Under the pieces are notes generated by a model. That model ran no database searches, was not told the origin of the DNA, and saw nothing but the letters and a program-made list of their open reading frames with translations. A DNA stretch of 64,000 nucleotides from G963422705 sp963422705 (GTDB lineage: Bacteria; Poribacteria; WGA-4E; WGA-3G), in assembly GCA_963422705.1 (NCBI GenBank), contig OY730443.1, forward strand, positions 3,286,001-3,350,000, given 5' to 3'. The position numbers and the translations under genes are program-made. This document shows positions 16,597-25,287 of this stretch, in pieces; positions within the stretch are counted from its first letter, which is position 1; each line of letters begins with the position of its first letter.

Positions 16597-18000
16597 ATGA
16601 AACCGAACGTTTCAAGTAATTCTCCAAAGCCGCTCAATATCCTACGCGAAATTCAAGCGAACAAAGTCGCTCCTGTCTATCTACTCTGCGGAGAGGAGCA
16701 CTTCCTCATTGAAGGGACTCTCAAACAGATGCTGGATAGTTTATTAGCGTCTGACACCCAGGATTTTAACCTCGCCTTTCTAGATGGGGTGTCTGTCACG
16801 GTCCGGGAAATTCTTAGTCAGGTAGAACTCTATCCTGTCATCTCAAAATGGCGAGTTGTTGTGGTAAGCGAGCCGCAGATATTCAAAACGCAGCAGCGAG
16901 TGACGTCTGTAACACTTCTCCGAAACGCAGTCAAACTTGAAAGGGAGGATACTCACAAATGCATCACAATCGTGACGAAACTCCTTGAAGTTACAGCGCA
17001 ACAGATTGCGGAGCAGCATCCAAATTTTACCACCGCCGTTGAAGAGTTCATCAATGAATTAGGGAGTAAATTAAGTGATAACGAACGTGGATTCCTCGAA
17101 CGCCTACCGCAGATAGCGGAAGAAATAGAGGGTGGTTCTACCGATATTGGGGAGACTGACGATGCAGAATTACTCCTTGAATGGTTGCAAGGCGACTTAC
17201 CAAAAACGAGCGTCTTGATATTTACGGTACGAGGGACGGTGAGCGAACGTAATCGAATTGTCAAAGCCATTCAAAAGGTTGGGCGATACGTTTCTTTCGC
17301 TCCATTGGAAAGAGGGCGTTCGCTCAACCAAGATGCGCTTTACAAAAAAGTCACGGAAAGGTTGGCAGAGTTTAATAAGCAGATAACACAGCGCGCCTTT
17401 GAGCAACTCCGGGTCCGGACTGGCGGTGATATGCGCATCACCGCTGAAGCCATTAACAAAATTGTCAATTTTGTAGGGGACAAAAGCCAAATAGACGAGC
17501 AGGATATCAGGAATATCGTGACACAAAACACCTTTGACAAAATTTTTGCCCTCACTGATGCGCTTGGTAAACGCTCTATCCAGGAGGCGTTGAAAAGCCT
17601 TCATGAAGTGTTAGCCTTCGGGGAACCACACCTTAAGGTGAATACATTGATTATTCGCCAACTTCGTCTGGCCTTACAAGCGAAACTGCTCGCTGCAAAA
17701 AAGAATTTGAAACCGATAGGGCGTAGGATGCCACCTTATACTTTCGATAATGAAATTTTTAAACCGCTCGCGGCGGAAAATGCTGATTTACTCCCAAAAA
17801 CGGCCGCGACGAACATTCTAAAGCAGAATCCTTACGCCGCTTACAAAATTTTTCAGACACTGACATCTTTCAGGCATGAAGAACTCATTGTGGCATTGGA
17901 AAAGGCACTTGAAGCGGATATCCAATTGAAAACCAATCAGTTGGATGCAACTTGCATTTTAGAACAACTGGTTTGCGAGTTATGTCACAGTCCGAAATAA
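16597..18000 (+). CDS. holA: DNA polymerase III subunit delta
   Basis: HolA opens the sliding clamp as part of the clamp-loader complex. The 467-residue product starts with the family hallmark PVYLLCGEEHFLIEGTLKQM and DFNLAFLDGVSV. It continues through KWRVVVVSEP and the domain II-III signature RTGGDMRITAEAINKIVNFV and IVTQNTFDKIFALTDALG. Family members are usually 330-350 residues. The excess is an acidic, helical insert at about residues 125-200 within the first AAA-like domain. No deletion of the core is apparent. The gene shares direction with the FmdB gene. Confidence 0.9.
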   Translation: MKPNVSSNSPKPLNILREIQANKVAPVYLLCGEEHFLIEGTLKQMLDSLLASDTQDFNLAFLDGVSVTVREILSQVELYPVISKWRVVVVSEPQIFKTQQRVTSVTLLRNAVKLEREDTHKCITIVTKLLEVTAQQIAEQHPNFTTAVEEFINELGSKLSDNERGFLERLPQIAEEIEGGSTDIGETDDAELLLEWLQGDLPKTSVLIFTVRGTVSERNRIVKAIQKVGRYVSFAPLERGRSLNQDALYKKVTERLAEFNKQITQRAFEQLRVRTGGDMRITAEAINKIVNFVGDKSQIDEQDIRNIVTQNTFDKIFALTDALGKRSIQEALKSLHEVLAFGEPHLKVNTLIIRQLRLALQAKLLAAKKNLKPIGRRMPPYTFDNEIFKPLAAENADLLPKTAATNILKQNPYAAYKIFQTLTSFRHEELIVALEKALEADIQLKTNQLDATCILEQLVCELCHSPK

Positions 18001-18116
18001 CAAACGTACTCTTAAACCTCGCCCAAATTAGGCATCCCAATTTTTTCTATCCTTTTCATGCATTGCAGACTCTATATTAATGATAAATAATTGAAATAAA
18101 GTGGGAGGAACTTGTC

Positions 18117-18353
18117 ATGGCAGGCGTGATTGCCATTATTGCTATTATATTTGGAAGTCTTACTGTAATAACGCTTGGCTGCGTCCTAATGGGAACGTCG
18201 TACTCCGCGAAGAAGCGTGGCTTAACAAAGGGCGCGTCACAGCGCGAAATAGCGGCGCTGCAGGAACAAGTGGTGGCGGTTGAAAAAGAAGTGGCTACGC
18301 TCAATAAAGAAGTTAAACGTCTCATAAAAGTTGCTAAAGGCGTTGACGAATAA
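18117..18353 (+). CDS. Small single-pass membrane protein with coiled coil (paralogue of next gene)
   Basis: A 78-residue protein. The N-terminal hydrophobic helix (about residues 3-27) is followed by SAKKRGLTKGAS and then a regular heptad coiled coil (EIAALQEQVVAVEKEVATLN). TGGGAGGAACTTGTC precedes the ATG. It resembles phage-shock PspB-type topology but is too divergent to assign. The next gene, 13 bases away, has the same layout with an SLKKRGYHRKKG block, so the two look like an ancient tandem duplication. Function is unknown. Confidence 0.7.
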   Translation: MAGVIAIIAIIFGSLTVITLGCVLMGTSYSAKKRGLTKGASQREIAALQEQVVAVEKEVATLNKEVKRLIKVAKGVDE

Positions 18354-18366
18354 ATGGAGGAAGACA

Positions 18367-18654
18367 ATGGTTGTGGTTCTCGCTCTCGTGTTCATTATGA
18401 TGGGTAGTATCGCTGTCACGACGCTGGTTGTTGTGTGGATTGCGACTTCTCGTTCACTAAAAAAACGGGGGTATCATCGGAAAAAGGGACAAGAGACATA
18501 TGAACAAGTGAAATCCAGTTTGCAGGGGGTTGCGGCGAATTTGAGTGAGCTCCATTCGCAATTAGAAGGGGTGGAACCTTTCCTACTCGAACGGGAGTTT
18601 TTAAAATATGCCCGCCAAAATCGTACTACCGGAAAACAATCTTCATCAAGTTAA
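18367..18654 (+). CDS. Small single-pass membrane protein, paralogue of preceding gene
   Basis: The start chosen is ATG 18367, with TGGAGGAAGACA directly upstream, which gives 95 residues. A longer frame from 18331 would overlap the previous gene. An N-terminal transmembrane helix (about residues 1-25) is followed by the basic block SLKKRGYHRKKG and a helical C-terminus with heptad-like leucines. It shares the membrane-helix/KKRG/coiled-coil plan with the preceding gene, suggesting a hetero-oligomeric membrane pair. No family name can be given. Confidence 0.68.
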   Translation: MVVVLALVFIMMGSIAVTTLVVVWIATSRSLKKRGYHRKKGQETYEQVKSSLQGVAANLSELHSQLEGVEPFLLEREFLKYARQNRTTGKQSSSS

Positions 18655-18748
18655 TAATAAATCTTACAAAGGGGATTCGCGGGTGTGGAATACGACAAGA
18701 GGCATTGGCTTGGTTTGGGCAGATGGACTAACACCTTCTGCGGAAGCC

Positions 18749-19936
18749 CTACCGTTTTAACCAATAATGAAATTCGACGCTTTTTTCGGCAGGTACGACT
18801 ACCCGTAACAAAACGGTGCCATCTGTGAGAAAGTCTAGCGTCATGAAACCAGGGTGTGCATGCGCGAAGAGTGTGTTAGTTCCGTCTGTGACTGCTGTCA
18901 CTTTTCGACTTGAGGCGGCACCACTGACTAGCAGATAATCGACGCCGTTCCCTTTCAAAACCTGTAGTGCATGCTCATGTCCGGCTGCATAAATTGAAAG
19001 TTGCGTTTTGTCGTGCGTGGAGAACGCGCTGTTCAGTCGCTGAACCATGTTTTTGTTGCGGGTTCCACTCATGTCCTGTTCGGATTTGTAAGCCCATCGC
19101 GCGAAATGATAGAGTGAACCGATTATTGGTGTCGGTATCCAAAGCCAATTTTTCAAATCCCTGAGTGCGAAAAGGTGTGCCTGCCACTCCCGGAATCCAC
19201 CGTGGGCGCCATACGTTTCCAGTGGGTGGTGCCCGAGCACAAGAAGAGGCAAATCGGTATTCAACATCTCTTCTAACCTTTGTATGACAATTCCTGGCTC
19301 GATGTCGAGTTTCTTGCCCTTATGAAGCCACCACTGGGTATCAAGTACGATAAGGCGTACCAGTGGCGATGATTGGGGTAAGTCCACTGCCACCGGGCCC
19401 GGATGCCCGGCGGTTGGCAAGAAATTTGGTAGGCGTGATGCGTGATGGGCGTGCAATGCTTTGTTAATGAACTGTTCTTGTGCCAGTAGGGCATCATAGC
19501 CTTCTGATTTCCCATTTGCCCAATCGTGATTTCCGGGGATAAAGAGTCCGTGTGCGCCACTCGCTTTGATAACCGCTAATTGTGGAACAAGCCGAACCGA
19601 TGCCTCGTCACGCTTCCGTTCTGTCATCCCTTCGGGGTACATATTATCCCCTAAAAAGACGATGCTGGTTCTTTCAGCGGCCTTTTTCGCCCAGGCGGAA
19701 AGTAATCTGAGCACCGGTTCGTCTGTCTTCGGGGCACCGCCATCGCCAAGCAAGAGTACCCGATATGCGAGCGCTGCATGCACCTCAGTATCCGCTTTCT
19801 GACTGGTGGGCAGCGCGGCATGATAATACGGCGCGGTATGGTTACACCCTACAATTGTCAGTTGAATTACCTGAGCAACCGACAAACAGAAGATTATGCA
19901 CCACAAAAAACGTGAACGTCGATACGATATTGGCAT
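18749..19936 (-). CDS. Calcineurin-like metallophosphoesterase, probable lipoprotein
   Basis: A 395-residue protein. The N-terminal hydrophobic segment ends in the lipobox IVGC (Cys about 31), implying a lipid anchor. The metallophosphoesterase motifs are in order: LLGDGG, VFLGDNMYPEG, IPGNHDWANG, LVLGHHPLETYG and AAGHEHALQV. Such enzymes hydrolyse phosphomonoesters or diesters with two metal ions; the GDGG/GDNMY pattern is close to purple-acid-phosphatase-like bacterial proteins. It starts four bases after the hisS stop and is the last gene of the hisZ-hisG-hisS operon, although a role in histidine synthesis is not implied. The substrate is unknown. Confidence 0.85.
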   Translation of the reverse strand: MPISYRRSRFLWCIIFCLSVAQVIQLTIVGCNHTAPYYHAALPTSQKADTEVHAALAYRVLLLGDGGAPKTDEPVLRLLSAWAKKAAERTSIVFLGDNMYPEGMTERKRDEASVRLVPQLAVIKASGAHGLFIPGNHDWANGKSEGYDALLAQEQFINKALHAHHASRLPNFLPTAGHPGPVAVDLPQSSPLVRLIVLDTQWWLHKGKKLDIEPGIVIQRLEEMLNTDLPLLVLGHHPLETYGAHGGFREWQAHLFALRDLKNWLWIPTPIIGSLYHFARWAYKSEQDMSGTRNKNMVQRLNSAFSTHDKTQLSIYAAGHEHALQVLKGNGVDYLLVSGAASSRKVTAVTDGTNTLFAHAHPGFMTLDFLTDGTVLLRVVVPAEKSVEFHYWLKR

Positions 19937-19940
19937 ACCG

Positions 19941-21272
19941 CTACGAAATACTTAGTCTCTGTTTCATTTTTGCAACAACCTGCGTCCGAAGAACGGTATC
20001 TTGTGCGCGAGTCGCGATGTTCCGAACTGCGACAGTACCAGCCTCCACTTCATCAGAACCGAGAAGCGCAACGTAAGGAATACCTCTATTATCGGCATAT
20101 TTTATTTGTGCGCTGAGGCGGGTAGGACGGAAATAAACCTCTGTCCGAATACCGCTTTGACGAAAATCTGATGCCAATTTGAGAGATTCTGCCATCAACT
20201 CGTCATCAAAAACAGTTACGAGGACTTGCGTCACAGTTTTTCGGACAGTTGGCGGAAACATAGAGAATTCCTCCATCACGTCGATAATCCGTTCAATGCC
20301 AAAACTCGTGCCTGTTGCGGGGTACCTCTGTTTACTGAAATTCCCGATGAGCTCATCGTATCTGCCGCCGCCAGTAATACTCCCGATTTTCGGAGCTTCA
20401 ACAACCGTCTCATAAATTGGCCCAGTGTAGTATTCCAAGCCACGGACCATTGCGAAATTAACCCTGTAAAATTCCTCCGGAATCCTCAAAACGTTGATGT
20501 AACGGGTAAGTTCCTCCAATTCAGCAATTCCTTCCTGCGCGACGTCGGAGTTGCCCAACTGCCGTCGGAGTTCGGCGAGCACTGTCTGTCCGTCTCCTTC
20601 AATTTGGAGTAGTGTGAGTAATCTCTTAATCACCGGTTCCGGAATCTCATTGGTTCGTAATTCTGCGTGCACACCGTCCATGCCGATTTTATCCAATTTA
20701 TCAATAGAACGGTAAATCATGCTGAGTTGTGTTGAAAGCACCCCGGCGAACTGCCCAATCCCTGTGATAAGTTTCCGGTTATTGATATTAATTTCAAATT
20801 GCTTGAATCCGAGGCGGGACAATACGTGGTAGATGAGACTTACGTTTTCTGCATCAGCCGCCATGCTTTCACTACCGACAGTATCTGCATCGCATTGATA
20901 GAATTGGCGATAGCGCCCTTTCTGAGGGCGTTCCGCACGCCATACCGCATCAATCTGGTAGCGTTTAAATGGTTTAGGTAGTTGTGGATACATTGCAACA
21001 ACTCGGCAGAGGGGTACGGACAAATCGTAGCGTAGGGCGAGTGCCTCTTTTCCACCACTGTGTTCTGCATGGTAGATGAGTTTCTCTGCATCCGGCCCGT
21101 ACTTGCCCATCAGCACCTCTGAGAGTTCAAGTGCTGGCGTCTGCAGGGGTTCAAACCCAAATGTCTCAAATACGTCCCGGATTTTGTCAATGACGTATTG
21201 CCTGCGAATCATCTGTTCGGGTAAAATATCACGTGTTCCACGCGGCACCCGGGCTCTGATAAAGTTTGCCAC
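19941..21272 (-). CDS. hisS: Histidine--tRNA ligase
   Basis: A 443-residue class II synthetase that charges tRNA(His). Visible are VPRGTRDILPEQ, motif 2 WRAERPQKGRYRQFYQCD, the histidine-specific motifs VRGLEYYTGPIYE and TGGGRYDELIG, and the C-terminal HGTP anticodon-binding domain (TQVLVTVFDDELMAESLKLA...). The GTG start at 21272 has a good ribosome site (AAAGGAGAAATACCA). It lies 26 bases after hisG in the same direction. The presence of this intact HisRS supports reading the related upstream gene as HisZ. Confidence 0.93.
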   Translation of the reverse strand: MANFIRARVPRGTRDILPEQMIRRQYVIDKIRDVFETFGFEPLQTPALELSEVLMGKYGPDAEKLIYHAEHSGGKEALALRYDLSVPLCRVVAMYPQLPKPFKRYQIDAVWRAERPQKGRYRQFYQCDADTVGSESMAADAENVSLIYHVLSRLGFKQFEININNRKLITGIGQFAGVLSTQLSMIYRSIDKLDKIGMDGVHAELRTNEIPEPVIKRLLTLLQIEGDGQTVLAELRRQLGNSDVAQEGIAELEELTRYINVLRIPEEFYRVNFAMVRGLEYYTGPIYETVVEAPKIGSITGGGRYDELIGNFSKQRYPATGTSFGIERIIDVMEEFSMFPPTVRKTVTQVLVTVFDDELMAESLKLASDFRQSGIRTEVYFRPTRLSAQIKYADNRGIPYVALLGSDEVEAGTVAVRNIATRAQDTVLRTQVVAKMKQRLSIS

Positions 21273-21298
21273 TGGTATTTCTCCTTTATCGTCCGACG

Positions 21299-22066
21299 TT
21301 AGATATGTCCTGGAAGTCCTTGACTTCGTCGCCGGCGCACCCCATTTTCTAATGTCTGCTTGAATTCTTGAATCTTTTCCTGCTTCTGTGAATCTTTGAG
21401 AGACTTTGGATTCGCAATTAAAGTCGATTCGGATTTTCGTAGTAACTCAATAACTTTGAGCTCATTTGCCAGGAGTGTCCGCCGGGAAGACGTAGAATTG
21501 TCGATAATTGCATCTGCTTCTTCTGGAGGTTTTCCCTCTGTCGCGCCAAAGGAGAGCATCAACGTGAAAGGTGACTGGTAACTGCCGCGCGTGTTGAGTC
21601 TCTTCCAAGGGGTTAAGATAGCGGGTGCGATTTTGTTATCTGTTTTTTCAAGAATATATTTCTCAGCGATGTTTAGATATTCGGTAGAGATACGGGTGTC
21701 TCTACCGGCGTGATTCATCAAATCCTCAAACGTATTAATTTCTTCCCTTTCTTGCGGTACAGCCAAGACAATATCAATGTGCCCGTAGTCTAGGGGAAGA
21801 ATTTCTTCAACGTTGGCGTCTGTCTCTTCAACCCAGTCCTGTCCGGTGATGCCTAAGTCATAGAAATCATCTATTCCAACGTAGACAGGAATTTCTTGTG
21901 GACGCGAAATTTTGATCTGAACCTGTCTGTTATTGCGAAGTGTGGCACGATAGGAACGGGCTGTTGCGCTGTAACCGTTGACATCATAACCGGCACGTTG
22001 AAGTATTTCGAGTGTTTCGGATTGTAAAGAACCTTTCGGTAAAAGTAACTTTAACATCTTTTGCAT
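21299..22066 (-). CDS. hisG: ATP phosphoribosyltransferase catalytic subunit (short form)
   Basis: The first enzyme of histidine biosynthesis, joining ATP and PRPP. It has the family start MLKLLLPKGSLQSETLEIL, YVGIDDFYDLGITGQDWVEE, and a C-terminal ANELKVIELLRKSESTLIANP before a short tail. The 255-residue protein stops about where the regulatory PII-like domain of long HisG would begin, so it is the short type that depends on HisZ. That fits the neighbour upstream. The usual PRPP loop is less regular than in E. coli HisG. Either ATG (first or fourth codon) could be used. Confidence 0.88.
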   Translation of the reverse strand: MQKMLKLLLPKGSLQSETLEILQRAGYDVNGYSATARSYRATLRNNRQVQIKISRPQEIPVYVGIDDFYDLGITGQDWVEETDANVEEILPLDYGHIDIVLAVPQEREEINTFEDLMNHAGRDTRISTEYLNIAEKYILEKTDNKIAPAILTPWKRLNTRGSYQSPFTLMLSFGATEGKPPEEADAIIDNSTSSRRTLLANELKVIELLRKSESTLIANPKSLKDSQKQEKIQEFKQTLENGVRRRRSQGLPGHI

Positions 22067-22081
22067 AATAATTTTTCTCTT

Positions 22082-23533
22082 CTATCGTGTCTCTGCCTGT
22101 GCTTGAAGTTCCGCGAGCGTAATCGTTTCGACTTCGCCGGTTCGTAGGCGAAGCCGCTGCATCGGCTGTTCGTCGGTTAAAGTAAGGACATACTCGTAGT
22201 GCATCTGTTCGGCGTATTCGTGCTGTGCCTGGGTGTCGCGTTTCATCAGTTCAACTTCCACGGTTTTGCCGATGCGTCTTAGGGTTTCAGCGAGTCGTTG
22301 CGCCTCGGCGGCGAGTTCCGGGGAAGCTGTCGCAATGAAGTAATCCTTTTTCGGTTGAATCGGGGTGCGTCCTGTTTGCGCGAAAGCTGCCATTAGCGCG
22401 TCAAAATGGAATGCAAATCCTGCACCGGGCAGTGAGGGCCCTCCGAAGATTTCAATGAGATTGTCGTATCTGCCGCCGCCACAAAGTGCCTGCTTCGTTA
22501 ATTCAATCTGAAAAACTGTCCCGGTGTAGAAATCAAAGCCGCGTGTGAGCCCGAGGGCAATTTCAAAATCCGAGATATCGCGAGCATGAAGTGCATCGCA
22601 GAGGGCGCTCAATTCCTGTTTTTCTTTCTCTGCAATTCCGTTGAGAGATTTATCCCACACGGCGAGTACCTTTTCCGCGTCGCCCTGAATTTTTGAGACT
22701 GCAATACAGCGTGCTGCAATCTCTTCCGGCACTTGTAAATATCGATGCCATTTCGCTTTGTAAGTCGACTCAGCAATTCGTGGGAGGTTTTCTGTCCATG
22801 TCGGTGCGTTGTGTTCTGTGAGTTCCTGAATCATGTCTGGTTCAATTCTGCATTCCCCGCGATATTCTGAGCCTTGCAAGCGGCGTAGCCTGTTCAGATA
22901 GTCCCGGATTTTATCTACGTTCAGTGGACTGTGTTGAGTTTCGGCTCTCTGTCGAGCAAGCGCATCTAAATCCATGATAATTTCGCCGATGTCGCTTGGA
23001 TGGAGTTGGACGTCTTGGAAAATCTGGCGAAAAATAACGGGGTTGCCGATTTTGAGTGTTGTCTTATGGATACCTAACTTCTCCAAAATTCGGACGGGTA
23101 GGGTTATAATTTCTGCATCCGCGAGGGGCGAAGCTGGGCCAACAAGTTCGACGCCAGCCTGACGGAATTCACGTCCAGTTTCTAAATTGCCGATAGGCTC
23201 CTGCCGCACACATTGCCCAACGTAATACAGCTTATGCGGATACGGAAGATGGTGGAGGTGTCCGTTCCCAATCAGCCTACATACGGAGGCAGTTAACTCA
23301 GGACGCAATGCATAATCAATCCGGTCTGAGCCGACAAATGTAAACATTTTCTGACGGACTTCTTCACCGGATTGTGCTGATAACAGCGCGAATGATTCAA
23401 AAAGTGGTGTTTGAACCTCCGCGTAACCATAACCTTCAAACGTTTCACGAACCACAGTTTCAACGTAATTCCGTTCAACCATCTGTTCAGGTAGGAAATC
23501 GTTCGTGCCATCCGGTCTCGTAAACTTTTCCAT
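22082..23533 (-). CDS. hisZ: ATP phosphoribosyltransferase regulatory subunit HisZ, HisRS-like with retained anticodon-type domain
   Basis: A 483-residue class II synthetase-like protein that lacks HisRS motif 2 in its usual form. It has VGQCVRQEPIGNLETGREFRQAGVELVG instead of the RxERPQxGRYRQF pattern, as in HisZ. It keeps LTRGFDFYTGTVFQ and CGGGRYDNLI. HisZ forms a hetero-octamer with short HisG and confers histidine feedback. Unlike most HisZ proteins it still has a C-terminal HGTP-anticodon-like domain (KKDYFIATASPELAAEAQRLAE...). It is first in the operon, 15 bases before hisG. A second histidyl-tRNA synthetase is the alternative, but the hisG neighbour argues for HisZ. Confidence 0.82.
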   Translation of the reverse strand: MEKFTRPDGTNDFLPEQMVERNYVETVVRETFEGYGYAEVQTPLFESFALLSAQSGEEVRQKMFTFVGSDRIDYALRPELTASVCRLIGNGHLHHLPYPHKLYYVGQCVRQEPIGNLETGREFRQAGVELVGPASPLADAEIITLPVRILEKLGIHKTTLKIGNPVIFRQIFQDVQLHPSDIGEIIMDLDALARQRAETQHSPLNVDKIRDYLNRLRRLQGSEYRGECRIEPDMIQELTEHNAPTWTENLPRIAESTYKAKWHRYLQVPEEIAARCIAVSKIQGDAEKVLAVWDKSLNGIAEKEKQELSALCDALHARDISDFEIALGLTRGFDFYTGTVFQIELTKQALCGGGRYDNLIEIFGGPSLPGAGFAFHFDALMAAFAQTGRTPIQPKKDYFIATASPELAAEAQRLAETLRRIGKTVEVELMKRDTQAQHEYAEQMHYEYVLTLTDEQPMQRLRLRTGEVETITLAELQAQAETR

Positions 23534-24168
23534 AATCGTAAATTCCGTAAAATTTTTTTCCTAGGAATCTATTTCCAGAATCGGTTATCTCAAAAAAAAA
23601 CCTAGTAAACAGGAGCGCCTTTTGTCTGTGCACAAATAGGGTAACACAGCGCGGAGCGGTTAATTTACCAGGTGCCGAAATTATATTGGGAATGCCCACA
23701 TCATTCTAATCCGCTCGACTTAGCAATGAATCGAATGATGATGGTGAATGGTGTAGAGTGTGTCGAAAAAAAACATATTCTGCCTGTTAATTTTTTACAA
23801 AAGTTATTATATTATAACTTATTTTCCAGAGAATGTCAAATTTATTTGTAATTCGGCTTTCATCACCCGTTGCTCCGACTTGGGTGCCTTTTTTATCTAT
23901 CTCCTTGAGGGGCAATTTGAGTTTAAGGGAGTTGCTAGGACGGGGGATGCGGTATTTTCTGTGAGGGATACATGAAACGCACGCGAAAATACGCGTTATC
24001 TCGCTCTTCGTGGAGCATAGTCTGTAAATAATTCTAAAAATCTGCTATAAATGTTCACTAGCACAATGCGTTAAAACCTATAAAAAAATAGATGTGTATA
24101 CTAAACTGTTTTTTTCTTGAAATTTTTCTGAAAAAATGATAAATTTACGATAAAAGGGGAGGAACGTG
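23534..24168. other. Intergenic region between divergent hisZ and cupin genes
   Basis: A 635-base AT-rich stretch. It must hold the promoters of both flanking genes. A weak candidate for the cupin gene is TTGAAA at 24117-24122 with ATAAAT at 24139-24144 (16-bp spacer). A 71-codon frame at 23760-23975 has no recognisable domain and poor ribosome site, so I do not call it. No tRNA, T-box or other RNA could be recognised by eye. Confidence 0.5.
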
Positions 24169-24801
24169 ATGGGATTTCCTGTTTATGATTACCGGACTGA
24201 TATTAAGAACGTACTTGTAACTCCTCAGATTCGTTCTCGTTTTTTAAGAATGGAACCTGGGCAAAGTGCCCAACTGCATAGCCATGATGTTGGGCATGAG
24301 ATTTTCCTGATTTTGGAAGGGCAAGCCGAATTTGAAATTGATGGGGAAACCGAAGAACTGGGGCCCGGGCAGATGTGCGTCGCTTTGGTAGATGAGCCTC
24401 ACACAGTTCGGGTGCTCGGCAATCAACCGATGACGATGTATTTATCAGTTACGCCGCATATCCATCCGACACACACGCCGCGAACAAAAGTAGGGGAAAG
24501 ACTCCCGCACAATTTTGCACCGGCACAGGCTTACGACGTTGAACCGGATATGCAGGTATCGATTTCAGAACTGGTAGCACGCCAAGTACACCTAGCGCAA
24601 TTGCTCGCAGAACTGACCAAAACGTGCGCAGAAACTCAGCAAGAAATCGGTGAACACCTCGTCACCGCTATTGCTGAACAAGACACGGATGCCGCTATTA
24701 AAGCGCGTAAAGTGATGTGGGAGGCAATGTTCCCTGTTTACCGGGCAGTTTCTGAATTAGCCGACGTTTGGAACACACTCGCTCCTCGCATAACGGACTG
24801 A
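24169..24801 (+). CDS. Cupin-domain protein with C-terminal helical domain
   Basis: A 210-residue protein. Residues 20-105 form a single cupin barrel with metal-ligand motifs GQSAQLHSHDVGHEIFLILEG (motif 1: G(X)5HXH(X)4E(X)6G) and GPGQMCVALVDEPHTVRVLG (motif 2 with His). The C-terminal 100 residues are helical and unrelated to cupins that I know. Such single cupins act as small-molecule sensors or isomerase/dioxygenase-type enzymes; the substrate is unknown. The start ATG 24169 has AGGGGAGGAACGTG just before it, with a GTG one codon upstream. It stands alone. Confidence 0.82.
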   Translation: MGFPVYDYRTDIKNVLVTPQIRSRFLRMEPGQSAQLHSHDVGHEIFLILEGQAEFEIDGETEELGPGQMCVALVDEPHTVRVLGNQPMTMYLSVTPHIHPTHTPRTKVGERLPHNFAPAQAYDVEPDMQVSISELVARQVHLAQLLAELTKTCAETQQEIGEHLVTAIAEQDTDAAIKARKVMWEAMFPVYRAVSELADVWNTLAPRITD

Positions 24802-25050
24802 TATATGATGGGTATTTCGTTTGACAAACTTGCTTTATCTCTGTGAATATTTTTACCGGATAATTGCGGAAAATGAATGTACGTGATACCTCATAAAAAA
24901 CTGATTTTATGTTAACTGCAATCAGAAGCGAGAGGATAAACTCAATCGCCATATTGGCATATTTTTTCAAGAAGTAGGTATGTCTATTAAGGTGAACCGT
25001 CAAAATCTTTATTTCAGGATAAGGCTTTTGAGTTTTTATCCATTTTTAAC
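24802..25050. other. Intergenic AT-rich stretch upstream of the surface-protein promoter
   Basis: No gene or RNA is recognisable here. With the promoter at 25051 and the leader to 25287 it forms a 486-base non-coding interval between the cupin gene and the first surface-protein gene. Confidence 0.5.
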
Positions 25051-25080
25051 TTGACATTTTCTTAAATAGTGGGTTATACT
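25051..25080 (+). promoter_or_regulatory. Strong sigma-70 promoter with about 200-nt leader for the cohesin surface gene
   Basis: TTGACA (25051-25056), an 18-bp spacer and TATACT (25075-25080). Transcription from here would leave a leader of about 200 bases before ATG 25288. The leader contains a direct repeat of GGTTACGTATT (25163-25173 and 25174-25184). An AGAAGGAGTCTGAA ribosome site precedes the ATG. The leader length suggests post-transcriptional control, but no known riboswitch is recognised. Confidence 0.75.
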
Positions 25081-25287
25081 TTAATTCTTAAAAGAATAAA
25101 GTATGTTGTTACTTTATAATCGCAATATATCGATACGGAAAATGCCTTGTTCGTAAAGCACAGGTTACGTATTGGTTACGTATTAAAATTCGATCCCGAA
25201 CAAAATCATAACCGCAATTGTGAAATTCGTTTCCTGTATCGTAAGGTAGAACACGTATCAAAATAAGTAAATTAGAAGGAGTCTGAA

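Noticed and set aside
23760..23975. 71-codon frame upstream of the cupin gene
   Set aside because: No ribosome site, low-complexity hydrophobic start, no recognised family.
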